A stretch of DNA of 64,000 bases from Salmonella enterica subsp. enterica serovar Choleraesuis (GTDB taxonomy: Bacteria > Pseudomonadota > Gammaproteobacteria > Enterobacterales > Enterobacteriaceae): assembly GCA_022846635.1 (NCBI GenBank), contig AP025685.1, forward strand, positions 992,001 through 1,056,000. The letters are read 5' to 3'. Both the position numbers and the translations under genes were made by a program. Every line of letters starts with the position of its first letter. Position 1 is the stretch's first letter. Of the stretch, positions 43,256 to 52,052 are shown piece by piece. The notes below the pieces were generated by a model. It was not told the DNA's origin. It made no database searches and saw only the letters and a list, made by a program, of their open reading frames with translations.

Positions 43256-43440
43256 TACTTGAAACTCTGCCGGACGGGGAGGATTACATTCTGCGCCCGG
43301 CAGAAGTCTTTGGGCTTAACTGGGGCGATTTGAAGAGCGGTGTGGTGGATCTGTGTGATATCGCATTGCTCAATGACTATCTGGCAATGAAAGCTGCTAA
43401 CGAAGTCCAGATTGCCCGCTGGAGAGAACAAGATGGATAA
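42848..43440 (+). CDS. Tail assembly chaperone, -1 frameshift product (GT-like)
   Basis: Join 42848..43210 with 43210..43440, giving 197 residues. After the slip the -1 frame stays open for 76 codons to TAA at 43438-43440. Its C-terminal part reads like a real domain (PDGEDYILRPAEVFGLNWGD, then DLCDIALLNDYLAMKAANEV), resembling the small DUF6889-type protein that follows chaperones in related phages. It has no ATG or GTG near its beginning, so frameshifting is the natural way to express it. The stop overlaps the tape measure start. Confidence 0.75.
43204..43210 (+). promoter_or_regulatory. Programmed -1 frameshift slippery site T TTT TTG
   Basis: In frame the codons are GGA AAT TTT TTG, so T-TTT-TTG is a canonical X-XXY-YYZ heptamer in the right register, 45 nt before the zero-frame stop. 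It parallels the lambda G-GT site. Confidence 0.78.
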
Positions 43441-45193
43441 AATCCAAGATAACGGGGCGGTGGAGGCTGCCCTGCTCCCCGGAGCTTCTGAAAGATTATG
43501 GGATGAACTGAGACTGATACATAACGGAATGAGTTCATTGGTGCCAGCTTCTATATTGCTAACTCTGGCGCCAAAAACGGAGGCGGTTTTTAAATCGCTT
43601 GAGTTCGTATTAACTCAGTTTTCACAACGCATTTTATCCGCATCCAAAGCACTGGTGGATGTGCGTGCTAAATCAACGGTTAATGGCGCCAGTCTGCAGG
43701 AGGGCAGTGGCCAGAGTCAGGCAACCGATACATTGGCGCTTGTTGCGCGAGTGAAGAATCTGCGTTCGCTGCAGATGCCCACTCCAGCAGAATTGCTTGA
43801 ACAGGCCGCTGCCGGGGAGGTGGAAAGCTCATTACCGGCAGAACAATATCAACTGTTAGCGCAAAAGGCCGGTTATCAGGCTGAGCAGGTGCAGCAGCAA
43901 ATAACCGGAGCCATTTTTCCTCTGGAAAAAATGAGTACGCTTGCCGGCATGTTGGAAAATAAGTTTACTGGGCAATTGGCGCAAAATCTGACTAATCCTT
44001 TAGAAAATCTCAGCGCCATCGTCCAGGACAATCTTCCAGAGATAGAAGGTTTTCTCGATGCGCTGGCGAACAAGATTGGTGAGCGGGCGAATGATTTTGT
44101 GAGCCTGCTCCCTGATGTGCTTGATATGGTTATCGGGATTAAAGATGCGTTTGGCGGTTGGGGGCCATTACTTGATGCATTAGAAAAAGCAGCAGTATTT
44201 GGCGGGCTTTTAAACGGTTTGTCTAAAGTAGCCAGCGTGGCATCAGGGGCCGTAGGGACAGTAAAAAGTCTCATGAATTTAGGCAGCAAGCTGCCGCAAA
44301 GCGTGAAAGCCATTGCATCAGAAGCCATTGATTACAGCAAAAATGTAGCCAGTTCCCTCTGGGAAAAATCCAAAGATATTGTCCAATCCAATTGGAAAAA
44401 ATTTTCGAGTAAAGGCGCTGAGAAAGCTAAGGATGTTGCGAGCTGGGGAGGCAGACAAGCCAGTAAATTTTGGCAGACAGGGCGGCAATTAAGTAGACAG
44501 GTTGCTCCTGTGGCAGATGAAATTGGAGGTTGGGCATTGAAACGAGGCCTCCCGCTAATGAAGACGGTCGCCCCTTTTGCTTTGAGATTAGGTGGGATCG
44601 CTATGTTTCCACTATCTCTGCTTATTCCAGATAGGGAACTTGGTGATGGAACTTTACCTTTTACCCAAGGGGATTTTGATCGCCTGGAGTGGAGACAGAA
44701 GCATCCGGATGCCCCTTTCCCTCCGGAGTTTAAGGATGATCCGCTGTCTTTACGTAATTTTGATTTGCCTTTGAAGGCCTTAAAAACTGCTGTTCAGGTA
44801 CCTTCCTGGCTTAACGGCTCTTTGAGTGGTGAAACGGAGGGCGATACCTGGCCATGGCTCAAGGTATTTTCACCTCAGGCTGGTAACAGTAAGCAAGGGG
44901 CAACCTTACCGTGGCTGGATGTTTTCTCCCCACAGGCACGCAGTAATATTGGGGATGCTCAGTGGTTATTTTCTCAACAGCCAGGCCTGACATCGGAGCA
45001 AGGTCGTCCGGCCACGATTAGTGAGATTGGGGGTATTAGTCCATCTACTTCAGTGAGCAATAATATTGAGCAGACCAATCAGTTCAATATTTATCAGGCC
45101 AGCGATCCGCAGGGTGTTGCCGATAGCGTCACTTCCGGCATGTTTGGAGCCTTCTCGCAAATGAATGAGATGCTCGCTCCGGGGAGTTACTAA
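43433..45193 (+). CDS. Tail tape measure protein (short)
   Basis: A 586-residue protein with mostly helical sequence, hydrophobic stretches in the middle (about 240-300 and 375-405) and a C-terminal region of fibre-like composition. Position after the chaperone and size make it the ruler of tail length. It is short for a myovirus, predicting a short tail. Two near copies of a roughly 24-residue motif occur near residues 470-510 (WPWLKVFSPQAGN and LPWLDVFSPQARS). ATG at 43433 has GGAGAG 6 nt upstream. GC content drops in parts of the gene. Confidence 0.85.
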   Translation: MDKIQDNGAVEAALLPGASERLWDELRLIHNGMSSLVPASILLTLAPKTEAVFKSLEFVLTQFSQRILSASKALVDVRAKSTVNGASLQEGSGQSQATDTLALVARVKNLRSLQMPTPAELLEQAAAGEVESSLPAEQYQLLAQKAGYQAEQVQQQITGAIFPLEKMSTLAGMLENKFTGQLAQNLTNPLENLSAIVQDNLPEIEGFLDALANKIGERANDFVSLLPDVLDMVIGIKDAFGGWGPLLDALEKAAVFGGLLNGLSKVASVASGAVGTVKSLMNLGSKLPQSVKAIASEAIDYSKNVASSLWEKSKDIVQSNWKKFSSKGAEKAKDVASWGGRQASKFWQTGRQLSRQVAPVADEIGGWALKRGLPLMKTVAPFALRLGGIAMFPLSLLIPDRELGDGTLPFTQGDFDRLEWRQKHPDAPFPPEFKDDPLSLRNFDLPLKALKTAVQVPSWLNGSLSGETEGDTWPWLKVFSPQAGNSKQGATLPWLDVFSPQARSNIGDAQWLFSQQPGLTSEQGRPATISEIGGISPSTSVSNNIEQTNQFNIYQASDPQGVADSVTSGMFGAFSQMNEMLAPGSY

Positions 45194-45756
45194 TGGATAT
45201 TCTGAATGTCATTTTTAAACCATTGAATCGACAGATTGGCACCATGTTCCCAGACGTGGTGCTCTCAGAGATTCATACCGACACCATGAAGATAGCTGCA
45301 CATCCGGTCGAATGGGGGGCCGATGTGAGTGACCATGCCTGGGCAGAGGCTTCTACTCTCAAGATGGAGTGTGCATTTTCGGGCAATTGGCAACCCATCG
45401 ACTTCTCCTCTGACGACGGTTTTCGCCTGTTGCCGCTTACCGGCCCTGCGGATGTTTATCAGGAACTGCTTAGCATGCAGCGCCAGGCCGTACCATTCCA
45501 GGTCATTACCGGTAAACGAACCTATCAAAACATGCTGATCACAAGCCTTACGGTTACTACGGATAAGCCCAGAGAAAACATACTCTCATGCAGTATCTCT
45601 CTGCAGGAGGTAATCTTTGCCGAGACTCATGCTTTAGCCGTAGCTAACAAGCAAATGATGAAGCAGGGGAACTCCACTAGTGGCGTTGAAAATGGTGGGG
45701 TGCGTTCAACCGTAGCGCGTAATTATAGCTCGGGGTTGATTGGAGGTAGCCAATGA
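45193..45756 (+). CDS. Baseplate protein (Dit-like / gp53-type initiator)
   Basis: A 187-residue protein (MDILNVIFKPLNRQIGTMFPDVVLSEIHTD...) immediately after the tape measure. Contains a beta-rich part with ITGKRTYQNMLITSLTVTTDK, typical of Dit-like tail-to-baseplate adaptors that hold the tube tip. The TAATG overlap with the tape measure gives coupling. The exact subunit is inferred from position. Confidence 0.65.
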   Translation: MDILNVIFKPLNRQIGTMFPDVVLSEIHTDTMKIAAHPVEWGADVSDHAWAEASTLKMECAFSGNWQPIDFSSDDGFRLLPLTGPADVYQELLSMQRQAVPFQVITGKRTYQNMLITSLTVTTDKPRENILSCSISLQEVIFAETHALAVANKQMMKQGNSTSGVENGGVRSTVARNYSSGLIGGSQ

Positions 45757-46067
45757 TAGTTGAGGAAATTCCGCTGAGCGCGGATAACCAAACTTTCTCT
45801 ATTCAACTGGCCGGCACGTCACTGCGGTTAAAGGTGATATGGCGTGATAACGCGGGCTGGTTACTGGATTTGTACAATCCAGACGGTAGCTCATTGCTTC
45901 AGGGAATTCCATTAGTCTGTGGCGTTGATCTACTTGCACCCTATCGCCACCTAGGGATAGGCGGTGAGTTGAGGCTGTTGTGTGACGATCCGCGGTTAAG
46001 TGCTGCAGATAAAAATACCCTTGGAACTAATAGCCACCTGCTATTTATTGCCAGTGCAAAGGGATGA
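45753..46067 (+). CDS. Baseplate plug-type protein
   Basis: A 104-residue beta-rich protein (MIVEEIPLSADNQTFSIQLAG ... LLAPYRHLGIGGELRLLCDD). It resembles the small baseplate plug family seen in simple contractile phages such as Pam3. 4-bp overlap with the previous gene; 10 bp to the hub gene. Confidence 0.6.
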   Translation: MIVEEIPLSADNQTFSIQLAGTSLRLKVIWRDNAGWLLDLYNPDGSSLLQGIPLVCGVDLLAPYRHLGIGGELRLLCDDPRLSAADKNTLGTNSHLLFIASAKG

Positions 46068-46077
46068 GGGGGCTGGA

Positions 46078-47142
46078 ATGAGTAAATATTGGCAACGAAA
46101 GTTCGAGCTGCGTTTGATCGATAGCCAGCAGCAGGGGCTTGTGCTGAGCGATCTTAAGGTGTCTTTTGAAATCAACTGGAACCAGTTCTCCACCCCGCGC
46201 GATGCTTCTATAACCATCTATAACCTGAGTCAGACTACGTTAAACCAGCTGCTTAATGAGCAATATAGCCGAATTGAAGTATACGCTGGCTACGCTGGAA
46301 CCAGTACAGTATCAGGAGCTAAGAGCCAGCCGGTGGTTCCGGCAAGCCTGGTTAAGCGGCCGCAGGCAGTTGCCGGCCCGGGGATTGAACCGGGATTTGG
46401 GCAGATTTTTGGCGGTGATTTACGGGCGGCAAAATTGAGCGCCACAAGCGCCGATACATCGATAACGCTTCAGGTAAAAGATGGATTTAGGGCTTATATC
46501 GGCGCCCATAGTAAGGCTGCATTGGCGAAAGGATACCGGATGGTGGATGCTGTAAACATCTTAATGGAACCACTTATCAAAGAGTACGGTATTAAAGCCG
46601 GGCACCAGTTTCTGTTCCCCACCTCCCGGGCGCCTCGCGGAATTAACCTCGACGGGCCGGTGAGTGAGCACCTCAACGATTTAATGAAGTATGTAGAGGC
46701 TCGCGAGCAGAAGGGCAAGCACCCCTACTGGCAGATTATCGATGGCCAGCTGCATATACTTAACGATGATATGCATGACGGTACGGTAATAACCCTCAAT
46801 GCTGCCAGCGGCATAATTGGGCGTATTAATCGTGTTAATAGCGGCAGCACTAATTCAGGAATATTGGAAGTAACGACCCTGATTAATCCTGCTATTCGTT
46901 TAGGGCAGCGGATTAAAATTGAGGGTGACCTTACCGCCTCGGGCGATCAGTTATTTATTAAAGCGAATAATGAGGAAGCCGATCCTCAGGCTCGCCTGGA
47001 TACGGATGGTATCTATATTGTTCGGGGTTTGAACTATAAGGGAGACACCAGAGACAGCACGTGGGATATGAAAATAACCTGCCAGGCACAAAGTGATCCC
47101 GGTGTACCGGATATACAAAACACCAAGAAGACTCCAGGTTAA
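46078..47142 (+). CDS. Baseplate hub protein
   Basis: A 354-residue protein (MSKYWQRKFELRLIDSQQQGLVLSDLKVSFEI...). N-terminal beta domain with typical hub pattern FEINWNQFSTPRDASITIYNL, then VLEVTTLINPAIRLGQRIKIEG and a C-terminal GIYIVRGLNYKGDTRDSTWDMKI, as in gp27/gp44-like hubs. It would form the trimer joining tube and spike. The start follows GAGGGGGCTGGA. Confidence 0.75.
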   Translation: MSKYWQRKFELRLIDSQQQGLVLSDLKVSFEINWNQFSTPRDASITIYNLSQTTLNQLLNEQYSRIEVYAGYAGTSTVSGAKSQPVVPASLVKRPQAVAGPGIEPGFGQIFGGDLRAAKLSATSADTSITLQVKDGFRAYIGAHSKAALAKGYRMVDAVNILMEPLIKEYGIKAGHQFLFPTSRAPRGINLDGPVSEHLNDLMKYVEAREQKGKHPYWQIIDGQLHILNDDMHDGTVITLNAASGIIGRINRVNSGSTNSGILEVTTLINPAIRLGQRIKIEGDLTASGDQLFIKANNEEADPQARLDTDGIYIVRGLNYKGDTRDSTWDMKITCQAQSDPGVPDIQNTKKTPG

Positions 47143-47163
47143 CGACTTCTTATCACATAGCAC

Positions 47164-47188
47164 GGCCCGCGTAATGCGGGCCTTTTTT
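47164..47188 (+). terminator. Terminator inside the tail operon, between hub and spike
   Basis: GGCCCGC-GTAAT-GCGGGCC with six T, 22 bp after the hub stop. The spike Shine-Dalgarno GGAGA begins 2 nt after the T run. Without antitermination it would cut off the distal baseplate and fibre genes. Confidence 0.88.
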
Positions 47189-47201
47189 ATGGAGACAGCC
47201 A

Positions 47202-47882
47202 ATGGTTATGAACATCGGTGTCATGAGCGGCGATCCGATCAGTGCTATCAATTCCGTGTGTGATGCTGTGAGTAGTTCACTGCGCGTGGCGTTACCGGGA
47301 ACGATCGATAGTTTTGACCCTCAGTCGGTAACTTGCACTGTGACATTAGGGGTTTTAAACACAATTCGTGGGGATGATGGTAACTGGCGTTCGAGCAAGT
47401 ATTCACAGTTAGTTGACGTGCCCGTTGTTTTCCCTCGCGGGGGGGGATGTACGCTGACTTTCCCGCTTGCGGCAGGGGATGAATGTCTGGTGGTCTTTGC
47501 CGATCGCTCTATCGATAGCTGGTGGCAGAGTGGTGGAACACAGGAAACCAGCGCTGGACGTCAGCACTCACTATCAGATGCATTTGTATTGCCAGGGCCT
47601 CAATCTCAGGTTCGCAAAATTAGCAATATCAGTACTGAAAGCACGCAGTTACGCACCGATGACGGCCAGGCCTTTATCGAACTTGCTCAGAACCACGATG
47701 TTGCTGTCACGACTTCTGGCTCTATTACTCTCAGTGCCAGTCAGGTCACGGTGAATGGTCCGGTAGCCATTAATGGCTCGCTCACCGTAAGCCAGGATGC
47801 GACTGCAGCCGGTATTAGCCTGATTAATCACGTTCATTCTGGCGTGCAGGGTGGTAGCTCAACGACAGGAAAGCCCCAATGA
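47202..47882 (+). CDS. Gp138-family membrane-puncturing spike
   Basis: A 226-residue protein. N-terminal OB-like Gp138 domain (ALPGTIDSFDPQSVTCTVTL, VFPRGGGCTLTFPLAAGDEC, FADRSIDSWWQSGG) and a beta-helical C-terminal part ending with an apex HxH motif (NHVHSG), which in spikes binds iron. It pierces the target outer membrane on sheath contraction. ATG at 47202 is 7 nt after GGAGA. Confidence 0.85.
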   Translation: MVMNIGVMSGDPISAINSVCDAVSSSLRVALPGTIDSFDPQSVTCTVTLGVLNTIRGDDGNWRSSKYSQLVDVPVVFPRGGGCTLTFPLAAGDECLVVFADRSIDSWWQSGGTQETSAGRQHSLSDAFVLPGPQSQVRKISNISTESTQLRTDDGQAFIELAQNHDVAVTTSGSITLSASQVTVNGPVAINGSLTVSQDATAAGISLINHVHSGVQGGSSTTGKPQ

Positions 47883-48223
47883 GATATCGCAAAGAGATTA
47901 ATGGCGACTATGGATTTGGTCGCGGCGACAACAATTTCTGGATTAATAACGCCGAGGCGGTGGCCCAGGCCGTATACAGCCGCCTGAAGCTATGGCGCGG
48001 CGAATGGTTTTTAAATACCGAGGAAGGCACAGCCTGGGCATCGGTGGTACTGGGTGAACAACCGCAGGCATTGCAAACCCTGATGGTTCGCGATCGTATC
48101 GCGGGAACACCCGGCGTGCGGCGCATTACTAACCTTAGCAGTCGCCAGGATCCCGAGAGTCGACGTTTAGTGGTCTCGGCAACGCTGGATACTGTTTATG
48201 GAGAGGTAACTATCAATGTATGA
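47879..48223 (+). CDS. Baseplate wedge protein (gp25/W-like)
   Basis: A 114-residue protein (MRYRKEINGDYGFGRGDNNFWINNAEAVAQAVYSRL...). Its core with WRGEWFLNTEEGTAW and RIAGTPGVRRI matches the gp46/gp25-like baseplate proteins. ATGA overlap with the spike gene and 8-bp overlap with the next. Confidence 0.78.
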   Translation: MRYRKEINGDYGFGRGDNNFWINNAEAVAQAVYSRLKLWRGEWFLNTEEGTAWASVVLGEQPQALQTLMVRDRIAGTPGVRRITNLSSRQDPESRRLVVSATLDTVYGEVTINV

Positions 48224-49409
48224 AGACATTATCGATGGCATGCTGCCAACGCTTGATAAGCAAGGCATGACGGCGCCAGATTTTCCTACCATTCTGGATA
48301 GCTGGAAAAATTTATTCAGAGCCATATACGGGGACGATATCTATCTGGAGCCGGATAGCAAAGATGGCGTGCTCTTAAGTCTCATTGCCTATGCGCTTCA
48401 TGGCTGTAATAACACGGCTCTTGCGGTCTGGAACTCATTTAGTCCGTTAACCAGCGAAGGTGAGGGATTATCGCGGTTGGTCAAAATTAATGGTATTAGC
48501 CGTAAATCGGCAAGCCATTCTAGCGTTGATCTGCTGCTGACCGGCCGTATCGGAACGGTGATCAGTCAGGGGCAGGTACGAGATGATGCCGGTAACTTAT
48601 GGCTATTGCCCAGCGTTGTGACTCTGGATTTACACGGAGAGGCAACGGTTACTGCCACCTGTCAGGAGCCGGGCGCTATTAGCGCCGCCGCGGGAGCGAT
48701 TAGCATCATTGCGACGCCTATGCAGGGGTGGTATTCGGCTACTAACCCATTAGCGGCGACAGAAGGCAGCCCGGTAGAAACAGATGCCACCTTACGCCAG
48801 AGGCAGGCTGCTTCAGTGGCGGTGGCGGCTCGCAGCGTAATGGAGGGGATCCACGGTGCGTTAGTGGGTTTGGATGGCGTAGTGGATATTCGAAGCTATG
48901 ACAATGATTCCAACGAGACGGATGACAACGGTATTCCCGCACACAATATTGCCATCGTGGTCGATGGTGGCGATTCAAATGCAATTGCTCGGACTATTGC
49001 CTTGAAGAAAGCCCCTGGGGTTCCGACATGGGGCACCAGTAGTGAAGATATCACTGATAATTACGGGCAAACGCAAACTATCAATTTCTTTCGGCCGGGT
49101 AAGCAATCTGTTTATGCCGAAATTAAGCTGCGCCCTCTGACCGGATATACCACGGCAATAGGTAACGGGATAGCGGCCGGAATCGCAAAGGCTATTAATC
49201 TTTTAACTATCGGTGAAAAGGTCTATTGCTCTCGTCTGTATGGACCGGCCATTCTCTCGGATGATGAAGGCGGCGAGACCTATGAAATTTTATCTCTGGA
49301 GATCGGCCTGACGGCTGAGAACCTGGCTGCATCTAATATCGATATCGCTTTCAATCAAAAAGCCTTTACTACTCCAGGCCAGATAAAGATAACGGCGGTG
49401 GTGGAATGA
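48216..49409 (+). CDS. Baseplate J-like protein
   Basis: A 397-residue protein of the Baseplate_J/gp47 group, the main wedge subunit that triggers contraction. Typical N-terminus (GMTAPDFPTILDSWKNLFRAIYG) and central TDATLRQRQAASVAVAARSV motif. Confidence 0.88.
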   Translation: MYEDIIDGMLPTLDKQGMTAPDFPTILDSWKNLFRAIYGDDIYLEPDSKDGVLLSLIAYALHGCNNTALAVWNSFSPLTSEGEGLSRLVKINGISRKSASHSSVDLLLTGRIGTVISQGQVRDDAGNLWLLPSVVTLDLHGEATVTATCQEPGAISAAAGAISIIATPMQGWYSATNPLAATEGSPVETDATLRQRQAASVAVAARSVMEGIHGALVGLDGVVDIRSYDNDSNETDDNGIPAHNIAIVVDGGDSNAIARTIALKKAPGVPTWGTSSEDITDNYGQTQTINFFRPGKQSVYAEIKLRPLTGYTTAIGNGIAAGIAKAINLLTIGEKVYCSRLYGPAILSDDEGGETYEILSLEIGLTAENLAASNIDIAFNQKAFTTPGQIKITAVVE

Positions 49410-49984
49410 GCGATATCTCATACAGTGCATTAGTTCCGGCAGCACAACGCGAAAGCCCACATTATTTGGCAACGGTAGAAGGCGTAAGCGATGCATTTAC
49501 CGGTGTTCAGCAAAGCCTTTTGGCGTTAATCCCTGGATTTGATCTTGATAGCGCCATCGGCAGCCAGCTTGACATCATTGGTTTGTGGGTTGGGCGTAAC
49601 CGTATCATTAATGCCCCCATAGATGACTATTTTTTCACTCTGGATAGCGAAACGCTTGGTTTTGATGCGGGCAACTGGAAGAACCGTTTCGACTCGGATT
49701 TTGGTTACGTGAATCTTGATGATTCCAATTATCGCAGCGTGCTGCGCGCCAAAATTGGCGCCAATAGTTGGGATGGCACCAATGAAAAGCTTCAGGCAAT
49801 TTTAAATAGTATTTATCCGAAGGGCGATATTCAGATCCGTTATCAGGATAACCAGGACATGACCATGACAGTATTTGTCACTGGTAAGGCAATCCCTAAC
49901 ATTACCCGCGAGATTATCCGCCAGGGTTATCTGGCCATTAAGCCTGCGGGTGTAACGGTCAGTTATCAGATTAGTGAGGAATAG
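49406..49984 (+). CDS. DUF2612 baseplate protein (tail protein I-like)
   Basis: A 192-residue DUF2612-type protein (LDSAIGSQLDIIGLWVGRNR, DSDFGYVNLDDSNYRSVLRA, AKIGANSWDGTNEKLQAILN). It links the baseplate periphery to the fibre. ATGA overlap with the J gene; 2 bp before the fibre gene. Confidence 0.85.
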   Translation: MSDISYSALVPAAQRESPHYLATVEGVSDAFTGVQQSLLALIPGFDLDSAIGSQLDIIGLWVGRNRIINAPIDDYFFTLDSETLGFDAGNWKNRFDSDFGYVNLDDSNYRSVLRAKIGANSWDGTNEKLQAILNSIYPKGDIQIRYQDNQDMTMTVFVTGKAIPNITREIIRQGYLAIKPAGVTVSYQISEE

Positions 49985-49986
49985 AA

Positions 49987-51510
49987 ATGGCGAAAAATGA
50001 TTTTAAACCGTTTGCCAGTGGTGAAAATGCCAATGTGCTAACGCAGGCCGAATATGAAGCACTGGAGGCCGTGGGGAGTGGCTTTCAGTCGGGTATTGCC
50101 CGCAGTGAACAGCTTAATAAAGTGTGGCGTCAGTCGTCAGCAGTCGCGGCGACGCTAGGTAGTTTTATCGCGGATAAATCTGGCGATGATGTGCTGGATG
50201 ATGGTGACCTGAAAAAGCTTCAGACGTCTTTGATAAAAGCACTGCTAAATAACTCTACCAGTCAGCTTGATGGGCGTTATCTTAATGTGGCTAAAAACCT
50301 GAGCGATCTCAGCGATGCTACCAAAGCGCGCCAAAGCCTGGGACTAAAAGGTGCCGCGATACAAGACGTGGGTACAACTACAGGTACGGTTGCTGCCGGT
50401 AATGATTCGCGAATTGTGAATGCGTTACAGCGCGGTAATAACTTGTCGGATGTGACGAATGCAGCTACCTCCAGGTCTAATTTGGGATTGGGCTCCGCTG
50501 CAACATCGACGGTAACTACATCTAATCGAGATACAACGGCAGGAAGACTAGTTAAAACTGCTGATTATGGTATAGGAAGAACTATTGGTACTGTAACGAC
50601 AGGTATTGACTTTAGAACTTACGCCTTTATTCAGGGTGAGCATTTATTTGTTAATACTAGCACTTGTACTAATATCCCGCCTGGGATAAACACCTCTGCT
50701 TATTATTTCATTTTTGTACATGGATTGCGTGATAATGATGGCTCTCCTGGACTGACGATGATCAATTATACTGACCCTCAAGAATATTGGGTTTTGTATG
50801 GGGCTGGTGCAGCAGGTTCGAGAACTTTTCGACTTTGTAGAACTTATAATACAGGGTATAAACCTTCTGCCGGCGATGTCGGTGCCTTGCCATCTGGTGG
50901 AAACGCAGTATCTGCATCAAAATTAGCGACAGCCCGAACTATTGGTGGTGTATTATTTGATGGTTCTTCAAATATAAACTTGCCAGGTGTAAATATTCAG
51001 GGTAATCAAAATACAACGGGTAACGCAACAAGTGCCACCAGGCTTCAAACAGCCCGCACTATTGGTGGTGTATCATTTAATGGTACTTCAAATATAAACT
51101 TGCCCGGGGTCAATACCCAGGGTAATCAAAATACAACGGGTAACGCGGCAAGTGCCACCAGGCTTCAAACAGCCCGAACTATAAATGGTGTATCTTTTAA
51201 TGGCACTGCGAATATCACTATTACTCCAGCCCAAATTGGATCTTATACAAAGGCTGAGTCAGATAGTCGATATGCGCGCTCACCTGTTAATGTAGGGGCC
51301 GGTGGAGTAGGGACATATACTTTTATAGCTACAGTAACAGCTCAAACTTTGAAATTTGGCAGTGCGGTATCTGGCCCACTAAAAGCAATGATTGCGGCAA
51401 ATCAGAAATATTATGCTGGCTCGGCACTGGCAGGAACATGGATATGGTTAGGCTATGATGGGCCTATTCAGGGAACATATTGTTATGGGGTGGCTTACAG
51501 GAGTGCATGA
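49987..51510 (+). CDS. Tail fibre (receptor-binding) protein
   Basis: A 507-residue fibre. The N-terminal 100 residues ([20 protein letters not shown]...) are baseplate-attaching and have core-like base composition. The middle has short collagen-like and [20 protein letters not shown] repeats. The distal half (from about 50520) is markedly AT-rich, with a 40-residue repeat ([20 protein letters not shown] type) and a C-terminal tip of unknown fold. The tip should decide killing spectrum. GAGGAA lies 5 nt before the start. Confidence 0.88.
   Translation: MAKNDFKPFASGENANVLTQAEYEALEAVGSGFQSGIARSEQLNKVWRQSSAVAATLGSFIADKSGDDVLDDGDLKKLQTSLIKALLNNSTSQLDGRYLNVAKNLSDLSDATKARQSLGLKGAAIQDVGTTTGTVAAGNDSRIVNALQRGNNLSDVTNAATSRSNLGLGSAATSTVTTSNRDTTAGRLVKTADYGIGRTIGTVTTGIDFRTYAFIQGEHLFVNTSTCTNIPPGINTSAYYFIFVHGLRDNDGSPGLTMINYTDPQEYWVLYGAGAAGSRTFRLCRTYNTGYKPSAGDVGALPSGGNAVSASKLATARTIGGVLFDGSSNINLPGVNIQGNQNTTGNATSATRLQTARTIGGVSFNGTSNINLPGVNTQGNQNTTGNAASATRLQTARTINGVSFNGTANITITPAQIGSYTKAESDSRYARSPVNVGAGGVGTYTFIATVTAQTLKFGSAVSGPLKAMIAANQKYYAGSALAGTWIWLGYDGPIQGTYCYGVAYRSA
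50931..51230 (+). repeat. In-frame 120-bp repeats in the tail fibre
   Basis: Units start at AGCCCGNACT at 50931, 51051 and 51171: two full 120-bp (40-codon) copies and a partial third. They encode [35 protein letters not shown]. The exact period and near identity suggest recent duplication or recombination. Confidence 0.9.
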
Positions 51511-51959
51511 TGAGTATTAATTTTATTGAGTATAAGGGTATTAAGTTTTTTAATATTCAGGACGTCTGCTTTTCAGACTTATCAGGTAAAGTTATAAGCT
51601 GCAATCTATCAATTAATGATGAGATGGCACCTATAGTGCCATTTAATGCCGTGGCTGACGATGTAGAAGTCTATGGTGCTAGTTTTTACTCTGATTTAAA
51701 ATCGGGTAAGTTTGGAGCTGTAGCACCATTTAATTTATCAATTATTGAAATTAAAGCTCAGGCAGTACAGGAGAAAGAATTACGATTAAGTGACGCCACT
51801 TCTACCATTTCCCCTCTTCAAGATGCCGTTGATCTTGATATTGCTACTGATGAGGAGAAAGTTAAGTTAGATGAGTGGAAGAAATATCGAGTGCTGTTAA
51901 ATCGGATTGATACATCACTGGCTCCCAATATTACCTGGCCTTCCAAACCAGCAGAATAA
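51510..51959 (+). CDS. Tail fibre assembly chaperone
   Basis: A 149-residue protein of the tail fibre assembly type. C-terminal coiled segment ([20 protein letters not shown]) and ending [10 protein letters not shown] are diagnostic of this family. AT-rich like the fibre tip, so the two probably moved together. ATG at 51510 overlaps the fibre stop and is 6 nt after AGGAG. It is the last gene of the operon; no clear terminator follows on this strand before convergent yfhH (an inverted repeat GCGGGC/GCCCGC at 52011-52033 has no T run). Confidence 0.85.
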   Translation: MSINFIEYKGIKFFNIQDVCFSDLSGKVISCNLSINDEMAPIVPFNAVADDVEVYGASFYSDLKSGKFGAVAPFNLSIIEIKAQAVQEKELRLSDATSTISPLQDAVDLDIATDEEKVKLDEWKKYRVLLNRIDTSLAPNITWPSKPAE

Positions 51960-52052
51960 TTATTACCTAAAAACTCCCTCCAACTCTCCCCACCAAAACA
52001 TCCCACCTTCAGCGGGCGGCTTTGTGCTGCCCGCCTTCCGGGAATACCGCTA

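Larger units (their letters stand above)
36796..51959 (+). mobile_element. Contractile (R-type) tailocin locus inserted between yfhL and yfhH
   Basis: A 15.2-kb block with repressor, Q antiterminator, terminator array, lysis cassette and a complete contractile tail from tail terminator to fibre chaperone. Absent are integrase, excisionase, replication, terminase, portal, protease, capsid and head-tail connector genes, and every retained gene is open. Decaying prophages usually keep fragments of such genes. I could find no tRNA, direct repeat or att-like core at the edges (left edge about 36745-36795, right edge about 51960-52050). In E. coli yfhL and yfhH are near neighbours, so this is an insertion relative to it. 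The alternative is a deletion-derived defective prophage. Confidence 0.85.

Noticed and set aside
36796..51959. Intact temperate prophage
   Set aside because: No integrase, replication, terminase, portal or capsid genes are present between intact core genes.
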